64,000 nucleotides of DNA from Siphonodentalium dalli (Eukaryota; Mollusca; Scaphopoda; Gadilida; Siphonodentaliidae): contig CP136063.1 of NCBI GenBank assembly GCA_032622095.1, positions 117,076,723 to 117,140,722 on the forward strand, given 5' to 3'. Shown piece after piece: positions 36,089 to 46,600 of the stretch. Within the stretch, counting starts at the first letter, position 1. Each line of letters begins with the position of its first letter. The translations under genes and the position numbers were made by a program. The notes under the pieces are model-generated. The model worked only from the letters and a program-made list of their open reading frames with translations. It was not told where the DNA came from and did not search any database.

Positions 36089-36403
36089 TCGTCGAGGAAC
36101 ACACCCATCAAAGCTCAGAGTGATCAGATATCGATGTTTGAAATCTATTATTTTTCACCACCGATAATTTTAAGTGGCCCAGTAAACAGTCGACGAGAAG
36201 ACTTTATCTGGCCACTTTACGGATGAAGATGGATAACTCTAAAATCAAGTGGCTTTTTTGTGTGAGATATTTGACAAACTTTCGTTGAACAAAATGTTGA
36301 TAAATAACAGGTTTTGGGCAATTTTATACTATAGTTGACTGTGGTTAGCATTGTTTTTGGGCAATTAATCGATTCTGATAACTGAAGCGGCATTTAAAAA
36401 AAT
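36089..36403 (-). mobile_element. TTAA MITE, AGGTACTCAATCC family, fragment
   Basis: Minus-strand match to 31300-31738 covering its middle: AACACACCCATCAAAGCTC, GGCCCAGTAAACAGTCGACG and TAACTGAAGCGGCATTT. Both termini are missing. Confidence 0.8.
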
Positions 36404-36522
36404 GTTAGATAGCATTCCTCATTACGACAACCTGTCACGATAACACAACAGTGTTCAGGCTGGGCCGAAAACTGATTTGCCAGATTCAGCCTTATGACAG
36501 ACAAGTGATTCATTAGTGTTAA

Positions 36523-37011
36523 AGGCTCACTTAATTTTTGAACCCCCAGATCACATATATAAAATATATGCCATATTATATACCATTTGAAAGAGGAAGC
36601 TCCAAAACATTGTATTATCAACTTATCCGTTGTAATCATCTGTGGACATTGTTGTTTTTGTTGAGTCACCGAAATTTTTTTTGTGCTTGTTTCGTCTGTT
36701 TTATAGTGCAAAGTGTATTATTTTCAATGGAGGGGGAATAACTATATATCTTAAAGGTAGAGTTATTCCGCTTCCATTGAACATATTTTTAGTTTGAATT
36801 CTGTTGCATTCTAGGAGCCATAACGGAGGGAATCTTTCTATGATTTCAGCTGTTTTCTATTTCTTTATGGGCATCTTCCGAGACACAGACGTTTCAAATG
36901 GTGACGAATTATAGTATTTTAATCTTGTTTTATGGTATAGATTGTTATTAAAACCGTATATCAAGGCACTATAAAAAATTATAATTTGTGACTCGAAAAT
37001 TAAGTGGGCCT
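36523..37011. mobile_element. TTAA MITE, AGGCCCACTTAATTTT family
   Basis: 489 bp with terminal inverted repeats AGGCTCACTTAATTTTT (left) and AAAATTAAGTGGGCCT (right), flanked by TTAA at 36519-36522 and 37012-37015. At the centre, TCAATGGAGGGGGAATAACT and AGTTATTCCGCTTCCATTGA form a hairpin at 36725-36781. It is non-coding and piggyBac-type by its target site. Confidence 0.85.
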
Positions 37012-37015
37012 TTAA

Positions 37016-37479
37016 TCCTCTTTACCGTTTTATTACATTGTTTGATAGTACACTGGTATGAGTGCCTTGTGTTACACATTAAGCTGTATCACCTAATCAA
37101 TTAGCAGATGGTCATACTATAAATGTGATTCTCTTGTCGCTCCTGTTACAAAATACATTTGGGTTTTTGAATTATATTTCCGATTTTGGGTTTTTGAATT
37201 ATTTCCGATTTTGGGTTTTTTAATTATAAAAAAAATTCCAGACACTAGGCGCTCTTTTATTTTTTCTGCCCTCTGGGTACCCACCACCCCCTAATTTTTT
37301 ATTTTTTTCCGATTCCGGGATAGGGACCCACCCCTCCAAACTTCTTCAAATGACTAATTTACTCGGTTTTCCTTATCTTATCCAATCAATGTTCCGTATC
37401 ATGATTATAGAAACATTCTTACTTTTTTACCAACAAGACTGTAAAGTTTCAAAACAATTCTCCAATAAATGTGGGCTGT
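37016..37479. other. No gene recognised; short GGGTTTTTGAATTAT repeat
   Basis: TTTGGGTTTTTGAATTAT occurs twice and is followed by a third variant between 37158 and 37225. This is a small tandem duplication of about 33-36 bp. Nothing else seen. Confidence 0.4.
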
Positions 37480-37960
37480 AGGGTATGCTGATGGATTGAC
37501 ATTTGAAATCCAAGATGGCTGTTGGTGGCCATGTTTGTTTTAAACAAATTCTGGTGTAAAAATGGAGGCTCCCATCTGGAGGTCACTTCGAAGATCCATA
37601 TGAAGTTTGGTGATGATTGGATGAGAAATGTGACCTGTAAGGTGTGCTAAATGATTTGGTCATACAAAGAGTAAAATCCAAGATGGCCGCTGGTATTTTT
37701 TTGTTTTTGTTTTTTTTTACAAAATTCGGGAAAAAAATGGTAGGCACCCATTGAGAGGTCACACCGAACATTCATATTAAGGTTGGTGATGATCGGATGT
37801 GGGATAAGCTCTGCGGGGGTGTGTTAAAGGATTTAGTGATGCAAAGAGTAAAATCCCAGATGGATGCCAGCGGCCATATTTTTCATAAAAAATCATTCAA
37901 ATTTGACAGCTCCCATCTAGAGGTGATCCTAGACCCATATACCGCATATCGTTGAAATCA
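37480..37960 (-). repeat. Inverted remnant of the family 1 core array (three monomers)
   Basis: On the minus strand the CCATCTTGGATTT box recurs at about 37517 (type B, ATTTCAAATGTCAATCCATC) and at about 37680 and 37855 (type A, TTTTACTCTTTG-ATGACCAA). Spacing is about 165-175 bp. No CGTC microsatellite or terminal hairpin is attached. The B-A-A order is kept. Confidence 0.8.
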
Positions 37961-39411
37961 GTCAAAGTTTGTTTTAACACCTTTGTTTTATTTTATTATG
38001 GTTTTTTGAATAGTCTATTTTTATTTGAAGAGTTCAGTGAAGAGTTTACATTTATTTGAATAATCTATTATTGTGTTATGTTTTGATTTATATCAGGTTG
38101 AATAAATTATTTTTAATAGAACTATTTAAATCTGAGCCTTTCCATGTCAATGTGCATTGATAGATCCTTGCTGAAAACATTTAGCAAGCTGACCTTTTTT
38201 ATTACCCCTTGGTGTCATCACTCATTATTAACTGATGATGAACTCAAACCCCCTACCAAGAGTTAAGTTCATACATATTACATAATAAAAGCATTATTAA
38301 AACAGTCTGTGCCACCCACCCACCCCCGCTTAGTGTTCGAAAACAATTTGCACCCCCCCCTGATTTTGGAGGAAAAAAAGTCTGGACAAATCAAAATTTT
38401 GTTTTGGCCATTTTCGAAAAAATAAAAAATAAAATGGCCATTGGCTAATTTGGCATATGACAACGTGAACCCTGAAACACACATGTTTATATATAATTAT
38501 TGAACACATACTTTCAGTCAGCTGCTCTTTCACCCATTGTAGCATGTCTAGAAATATACACGCTTCTAGTACGAGTTCCGCAAACTATGTTAGACATAGA
38601 TTTTATCAAAGAGCTAATTGATCCACGTGCAGATTTAACAAGTTTTGCGCGCTAGAACAAAATATTGAAAGAGGCACCGTTGAACAGTCCCCGTTTAAAG
38701 GTACACAATGAGGTTCACGCCCTGCATCGATTCGTGGTAGCAGGACCTCAGGCGCGTGGAGGGGTGGTAGGGGAGGCGGTGGTTACTGTCCCGCTGACCG
38801 GAAGGTACAGTTTTAAAAAGACGATTCAGGCACCAGATGCTATAGTTCATATAATGTACCACTCGGTCATGCGAGATAGCAGCCACCCCCACCCCAACAT
38901 GTACATGATTCAATGTTTATGAGATATCAATCGTATATAGCCATTTGCTAAGTATAATGGAATCTTGATTAGTGAATCATTAAGTGTATTCCCTTTTCTG
39001 GTGGATCGAATGGGCGGTTCATCGACAACCATTCCTCTGGTCTTAATCCCACGTTGTAGGCATGGCAAATTACGTGAGATTCGTCGTATCGTATATTTCA
39101 GAAACTATATTGACTAAGTATATTGACCATTGTGGTGGAAAGATAATTTCTTTTTAAGTCTACATCATTGTGTAACTATAGCGTTTTGATAGAACAATAT
39201 TATAGTTACCGAACCGAGAGCCATATGTGGCGAGGTTATGAGTGGTTTTCGAAGAGATGCTACACGCTCTTAAAATTCTAAATAGCGATATATGCGCCAA
39301 AAGCGTCCGTCTTATTTGGGCCTGCATGCGACACAATAGACCAACAATGCCTCACGCAATGGCTGACATTTGTTCTGCATTTTAGTAATAAAATATATTG
39401 TTCTGTTACAG
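37961..39411. other. Non-coding; likely intron before the 39412 exon
   Basis: No exon recognised. A GC-richer block at 38694-38815 begins TTAAAGGTACACAATGAGGT, resembling a TTAA MITE left end, but I find no matching right end. The stretch ends in the acceptor TTGTTCTGTTACAG. Confidence 0.45.
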
Positions 39412-40094
39412 GACCAACCACGACAACGACGACCACACCGACACCAGCGGCGTCGACATCAACAACAACAAATTCACAAAGTCAATCTTTGTCAACGTTT
39501 ACGGGAACCACTACCACCACGTCGCCTAGCAACAATGGCGACACCGATATGTCAATTGGCATCAAAGCAGCGATCGGTGCAACTGCTTCAGTTGCTGTCC
39601 TTATATTCGTTGTCTTCGTGATTTGCTGCTGTATTATCGGACGGGAAAATAAAAAAAAGAAACAACCTAAAACGCCTGCTGTTTCCTACATCAACGGTGG
39701 TTATAAGAGTAACAGCTTCGCAGAACTACGGGACCCACACACACACGGACGCGAGTCTAGAAATCATCAGAGAGAAAAACACGATCGTCAACATAATTTA
39801 CAAAAACAAATGCACGATTCGAAAATTGACAAACGCGGAGGAGTCAATGCCACTGTTGCCTCAAATCCTGGATATTTGTATTATTCATATAGCGGAAACC
39901 CATCACTGGATCCGCATTACTCCGCTCAACCATATCACGCTTCATACGGGAAATCGAACGGTCCTGGGCACCAACCACTGATGTACCAGCCTTACTTCCA
40001 CACCGGCGATTACTATTCTCTCGAGAGAAACAAGCGGAGCAAACCTTCCCGCAGCAACGAGGGGAGATACGAACACAATTATGAGTATATCTAA
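39412..40094 (+). CDS. Terminal exon 2 of a single-pass membrane protein (Thr stalk, TM helix, Tyr-rich tail)
   Basis: The acceptor TTGTTCTGTTACAG ends at 39411. The first two bases finish a split codon (phase 1, as in the 4776 exon), and 226 codons follow to TAA at 40092-40094. Residues 1-46 are Thr/Ser-rich (seven T in a row at 2-8), typical of a mucin-like stalk. Residues 52-75 form the membrane helix (AIGATASVAVLIFVVFVI then CCC), followed by KKKK. The cytoplasmic tail of about 150 residues is basic and holds about 15 tyrosines: SYINGG fits the pYxN Grb2-SH2 consensus, and YYSLE and the C-terminal YEYI are other candidate sites. After the helix, KKQPKTPAVSYING resembles KKQPTHSPAPVIGAN of the other exon. 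The family is not recognised. Signalling is inferred from sequence features alone. Confidence 0.75.
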
Positions 40095-40686
40095 ACTCAA
40101 ATATAATGGGTGGGTTCTAACTCTGCTTCTTAATTTGAATATTCGCCGTTGTTAGAGCAACAAGACGCGACCTGCACTTGAGGACAGACCAAGAGCAAAC
40201 AGGAACACAGTGACGTCATATCCGCTAATTGAATTACTCACTTCCCGTTTTTCAGGAATCTAGAAATTCCAATCATTGCATTTGAACATTTGAACACATA
40301 GAAAGGTTCGAGTACCGAGAACTGGCACAGGACAGCATGACGTCATGTTCGCGGATTTGGATCCTCAGCTCCCCAACATCCGGGTAGTGAAAATTCAAAC
40401 CCGCGAACATTATTATTTAGCTTAATATAGGGCTTGATATATAGAATAAGAAGCCATGTTTTACCTTTTGCGAAAACGAAAGTCGTTCGCGGAAACGAAA
40501 CCGAATGTACATTTTGTTGATCAAAGCTATTACAAAGCAATGTGGGCGATACGTGACATCTTACTGCATGTGTTGTATGTGTAACTTATTTATAGCGACG
40601 GTAGTACGACAAATAGCGGATTTCTTGGAACGTTATGATTTTAATCAGAACTGCGTTTTCTCATGCACCATGTAATAATGGCTCAG

Positions 40687-40692
40687 AATAAA
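40687..40692 (+). terminator. Candidate polyadenylation signal of terminal exon 2
   Basis: AATAAA about 590 bp after the stop codon; no closer canonical signal was seen. Confidence 0.35.
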
Positions 40693-41103
40693 GAGTTACT
40701 GCCTTACTCACTAGTATTCAGTTCTAGCCTCGGTCGAATTTCGTACGTGAGAGAAACTTCAATTTTAACAAAGGGCTGTATGAAGTTAGATGACAATGCA
40801 TGCAATTACATTGCTCGTGTATCGTTTATTTGGATGTAGTAATGTAATTATGGACATGAGTGGGTCACAAAGAAGTTCTTTAGTTACGATCGTTCCGCCC
40901 CATGTTTTCTTATCAGGAAGTTGGTTTCAGATTACTTAACACATTCTGTGCTGAACGTTTAAACGAATGTATGTCTGCAGAATATTTTGGAACGCTCCAT
41001 ATTCAAATTAAATTTTGTTTGGGGTGGGGGGGGGGGGGGCAGACTGAATGTGTCCGCGTTCTAATCTTCATAAATAGGCAACACTGACCTTTAACTCTTT
41101 CAA

Positions 41104-41191
41104 CCCGACAGCCCGCTAAAGCGGGAACGACATAATTTACGTTCATCCCGGCAGCCATGGCAGCTTTAGCGGGCAGAGCGAAATTGTCGGG
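41104..41191. repeat. Imperfect hairpin with GCTAAAGCGGG core
   Basis: CCCGACAGCCCGCTAAAGC (41104-41122) pairs with GCTTTAGCGGGC (41163-41174) and TGTCGGG (41185-41191). The left side also holds the small palindrome CCCGCTAAAGCGGG. It looks like a miniature foldback element. Confidence 0.65.
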
Positions 41192-43256
41192 AATAATACA
41201 ATATTTTCAGAGATTTAGAAATGATTTTATTGGTTAGCGACTTGTATATCCTTTGGGTGATATTTGGTATCAATACTAATTTATTGGAGCTCACGAATAC
41301 CTAGCATGTACCCCATTAAGACAATTTCCGGGCCTTAATATAGACAGCACCTGTATGACGTCACGATTACTATCTTGGGGTTTCCTAAAAATCGATGACG
41401 CAATATACTGCTGACAGGTGTGGTGTTTTGAGCCACATTTGATTTTGGTTTATTGTTATCACAAAAAACATACCGATAAGATTATTGTTATTATGTTTAT
41501 GAAATAAAGAAGATAATGTTGACCTTTCTAACGATGTTTTATTTGTGGTATCCGTCTAATGTCTCCTATTTTCTACGCAATGTTACGGAAATCGCCGTGC
41601 CGCTCAACGGCGCGACTTTAACAATAGCTGCACGTGCATATTATAAACATGATATCGACATTCATAATCATTTTGGAAATCCGATCAGGACATTGGCAGT
41701 TGTTTTATTTGGAATGTTACTCATAATTCCTCAACTTACTGACAAGTAAATCTCTGTATGTCTAAAATCGCTAAATGTGGGAGTATATGTCTGTTTCGGT
41801 CAAATGGCATCTCTTATGTGTATTACCTAGGTTAGTACTGGTCTGCACTTGCCTTTGATAAAGCAATTATGTTCAATGAACCGATTGGTAAAACATTTGA
41901 AACCATGCAGGGTGTCATCACAACAATGTTTATACACCACACTTGCAAAGAATGACACATACATGTACAGTGTATGTATTTGTGGAAAACATTGATATGC
42001 GAAGTGGATATCCCAGATACAGGTGATATGTGCCACTATAGCATATATTGGGGTTCAATGTCCCTTCTTGGTTCTCACCTGCACACACCTGATATATCAT
42101 TTAGATGTGAAACCACAACTGTCATATAACATACATTGAAGGTCACTTGCTAGCGATAATAAAACACGCAATTTGCCATACCCGACATCACTCTAAAGGT
42201 AGTGTTGCAGCAAAACATCAGGGACACATAATTTTACTTAGGCAAGCTGATAATCCAGGGTTCTGGGACATCTATATCTGTATATTCAGGGATGAAAGAG
42301 TTAAAGGTACGGTTGGCCTTGGCGGTGGGTATCCTGTGAAAATATTTCCACCCGTCAAAAACCGCCACAAACAGAAAGAACAACAAAATGTAGACATACT
42401 TTGTCCGTATACAAATGAGAAATATCGCATAAACAGTATGTTATTGTCATATTTTTGACCATTGTTATGTAAACAAAAGCATAAAAAGTTACTTTTCTGG
42501 TGTTTGTTTATATTATGATGGTAAACATAAAGAGCGTTCTTTGTGGGTGAATTCCTGATATGGAACGAATAAAGAGCGTTTATGCTATGTGTGTGTGATT
42601 AGCCAGCAGCATTGTGTTGTCTTCTGTAACACAATCAGGCTCTTGCTTATGTAAAATATAGTACATCTTTATGATAACATGCTGTTTACGCGATGGTCAT
42701 TGTATATATGAACGAAACTGTATGCGTTTTAATGTTTTTCTGCTTTAATACGGTGATTGGAACAAATATGAATATTTTCGACAACTAAGGCCTCACGTGC
42801 CTTTAAGGAGTAATCTCGGTTTCTGAATGTAATTATTACACAGTTAAAATTCGTATGCCGACGTCACTTGTTGCCGCGACGAAATTCCTATATTCAACGT
42901 TCACTTCCGCCATAATGTAATTATCCTATTTAAAGGTACTCAATCCGATTCGACGGTCCCCATATCATCAGATTACAACAACACCAACATTTTTTGAAAT
43001 GCCGCTCCGGTAATCAGAATACATTAATTATACATATAGTATAACATTGCCCAAAACCTGTTATTTATCAACGTTTTGTTCAACGAAATTTTGCCGGTTT
43101 TGTCAAACATATCACACAAAAAAGCCACTGGATTTTAGAGTTATCGATCTTCATCCACTATCTGGTCAGATAAGTTCTTCTCGTCGACAGTTTACTGGGC
43201 CACTTGAAATTAAAATAATAGATTTCAAACATCGATATCTGATCACTCCTAGCTTT

Positions 43257-43610
43257 CAATTCAATTCGTTTAATCTTTTTGACCCATAATACATAGGTAT
43301 TAAGATAACATATAATACATTTTATGTACATGACTTACATAATAGAAATACAAATGATATACATTATAATATATGAAAAGTATTTACAATATAAATAATA
43401 TACCTGTTTGCCATAGGTGCTGTCTGCTGACGCTATATACTATGGTGTCATATATGACTGATCCACACAAAGTGCATAGACACCCTCAATTATATTACCA
43501 GCGAGGTAATATAATTAAGAGTATGTATCCACTCTGGTTTAGTCGCTTGCACATGTTATTTCGTGTTAGGTTCGTAGGAATACTGTGTCATTTACTATCT
43601 TTTTCGGTAT
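43257..43610 (-). other. 3' UTR and tail of the LINE
   Basis: AT-rich, non-coding, ending on the minus strand with AAACGAATTGAATTG directly against the MITE. The doubled AATTG resembles the short 3' microsatellite tails of CR1-like elements rather than poly(A). Confidence 0.7.
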
Positions 43611-46600
43611 CTACCCAAGCTTATCTGAATTTATAAGTTTACGATTGATTATTTTAATAAAGTCGCACAATTTCCGTATGTCTGTTGAATTGTTCTGGTT
43701 AAGTATTTCACTCATTGTGATAGTATTTTGTTTTTTGTTAGTAAATTTTGATAGTAATCGCTGTCTTTCGGGTGATAGTCTCTCGCATTCAAGAAGATAA
43801 TGAAATTCATCTCCAATCTTTCTGGAGTTACAGAGTGGACATAGTCGGTTAGTTTGTTCAGGTTTTCGCCAGCGTCCTGTTTCAATAGGTAAATGGTGAT
43901 TACTGGTTCTAAATTTACATAATGTAATCCGGTTTACTACGTTCAACGTTAGATACCTTTCAAAAGATAAGTCATGTTTAAAAATTTGGTATATCTTACC
44001 ACGACTGGAGTTGTTCATATCAGTTTCCCAATTATCCGTGAATTGTGAAATTAAACTACACTTTATATACGAAACGAATTGGGCAGTATCTGGTATGCGT
44101 TCCATGTGCCATGCATGTAATTGGTTACAATGGTCTAATAAATCATAGATTCGGTGTAACAAAGGGAAATGATTAGCGTTGATATCGAACATAGTCTGTG
44201 CTAATTTCAGAAGTATTCTGGGATATCTCACCTCCTCACTGTTCATAATTTTGCACCAATATTTTATTATTCTCGTGTTTATATACACGTCAATTGGTAG
44301 TCTCCCACATTCCCCATACAGCATAAAGTTGGGAGTAGATGGCCTCAGGTGAAGAATATGCTTCATAAATTTTCGATGAACTTTTTCAAGAATATCATTG
44401 TTACCGAAACCCCAAATCTCGCAACCATATAATAAAATTGGCATAACGTGCAAGTCGAACAAATCAAGTTGGGTTTTGATCGAGAGACAGTGCTTTCGCG
44501 AATTGCCAATAACTGAGTACATGGCTTTGGTAGCTTTTTCTGCCAGGGCCTTTTTTGCCGTCGTGAATGATCCAGATTTGCAAAATATTATTCCTAGGTA
44601 ATTAAATTTGTTTACTGTTTCGATTCTTCTTCCTTTGAACAGAAATTTTGTCTTTTTTGGAAGACTGGTCTTCGAAAAGTTGACAATTTTCGTTTTCTCG
44701 ATATTCACTGTTAATTTCCATTTATTGCAATATTTTTCAAAGAGGTCCAGTTGTTGTTGTAATACTTTTGGGGTTTCCGCCATGATTGTCGTATCATCGG
44801 CGTACATAATCATGAATATTTTCACATAACAGTTGAGTCGATTCTCTATTTCTAGGTCTATTGTTTTTAAGCCCACTACGTCGTTATCAAGTAAATATTC
44901 TTGCAAATCGTTCAAGTACAGTGTGAATAGTAGGGGGGATAGGTTCTCACCTTGCCTAACACCAGCATGGCAGGGGAAGTAAATGGATTTACTTCCCTCT
45001 GCTTGAACACAGGATTTAATATGATTATACATGTTGGCAATAACCGTAAATATTTTCCCATTGATCCCATATTTCAAAATTTTCATCCAAAGTCCTTGCC
45101 TCCACACCATGTCGATGCCTTTTGGAAGTCAATGAACGCACATAATAATTTCTTGTTTAATTTTCTACTTATTTCAAATAATAAATTTAAAATGAAAATG
45201 TTGTCGATAGTCGAATAATTTTTCCTGAAACCGGCCTGATTTTCTGATATAACGTCAAAATCGTCAGTGAATTGTCCCAAACGGTTGGATAAGATCTTAG
45301 TAAACAGTTTACCAAAACAACTCAGAAGGGTGATCGGCCTATAATTACTGGGGTCGGTCGGGTCACCCTTGTTTTTGTAAAGAGGTACAATAGTACCTAT
45401 CACCCAATCTGCCGGTATTATCCCCGTGTTAAATACTATGTTAAACAATTTGCAGTATATGCCGATGAAAACATCTGAAGAGGCTTTGATATAGTCATTG
45501 AGAATAAGATCATGGCCGCTTGATTTGTTATTTTTGAGACCCTTAATGGCTTGTCTTATTTCCTCTTCGGTGATCGGTCGGTTCAGGTCGGTATTCGCGT
45601 CTACGTTAAATAGTTCAATTATGTCCCGTTCTATTAATGGGTCGTCATCGTGTTTAGTCGCATTGATGTTCTGAAAATAATGTGTCAAATCATCGAGAGT
45701 AGCATCAATGCGTTGAGAATTTCCGCCCCTAATTTTCTTCCAGAAATCACGCGGGCTACCGTGTTGTAAAGCTGACATTTCGCGAGTAATCATATCTCTG
45801 TGTGCTCTAATTGATTTGTCCATTTCGCTTTTATAAACGCGAGACGCTTGTTTCATATCTCTATCTGAGGTGGAGTCCCGGCTTAATTTTTGAGCACGAG
45901 AAGCTCTCCGATAAGACTGTCGTGCAATTCGGCACGCTTCATTGAACCATGGTTTATTTTTACCATTTCTACGGTTATTCGACTGCCTAATTGTCCGTTC
46001 AGTGTGTACACCTAAAGTATTTTCTGCCGTTGTTGTCATGACTTTGCTTATGGAGGTGACAATCATATTAATTGCTTCGGGGCACAACTCGTTCGGCTTG
46101 AGTGAATTCAATAAGTGGTGTATGCTGGAAATGGCATTATAATCAATATTTTCAACAAATTCTGGTCGTTTAGAAGGGTCCCACTTTTTTACGCGGTTCG
46201 TTTTGCTGGCAGACGTCGTGTCATTGTCAGTGGGCCACTTACGTGCATATTCAGAATTGAGCGTTGTTACGAGACCGCAATGTATATCTGATGCTAATGG
46301 GCTAAATTGGAGTACTTGGAAGTCCAATATAGCTGGTAGAGCTGTCGCTAAAGATAATGTATAATCAATTACGGTCTTATTTTGACTGGTGAATGCGCCA
46401 ACGTTTTTGTCTTTACCAGCCCTTCCGTTCAAAATAACAAAACCGTGATGTTGACATAAGTTCAAGAGTGAGATTCCATATTGGTTTCTGTTGTGGTCCT
46501 GGTTCTGTCTGGCTATAGGCATATTAGTCATGTGTAAATATATCAATTGTTCTGAAAGTATTTCGTGAAATATATCCGATTCGAACATGTCGTTGTCGGT

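Larger units (their letters stand above)
40095..42929. other. Probable 3' UTR, then unassigned sequence
   Basis: The first AATAAA after the stop codon is at 40687-40692, so a 3' UTR of about 0.6 kb is plausible. A G17 tract, broken once, is at about 41022-41039. A hairpin lies at 41104-41191. The ORFs at 41516 and 42147 carry no recognisable motif. AAAGAGCGTT occurs at 42530 and 42575, bounding a 45-bp inverted relative of the 25248 repeat. Confidence 0.4.

Noticed and set aside
38665-38922. Overlapping frames on both strands at a GC-richer block
   Set aside because: Open on both strands, with no homology I recognise. It begins TTAAAGGTACACAATG like a MITE end but has no matching right end, so neither a gene nor a complete MITE can be claimed.
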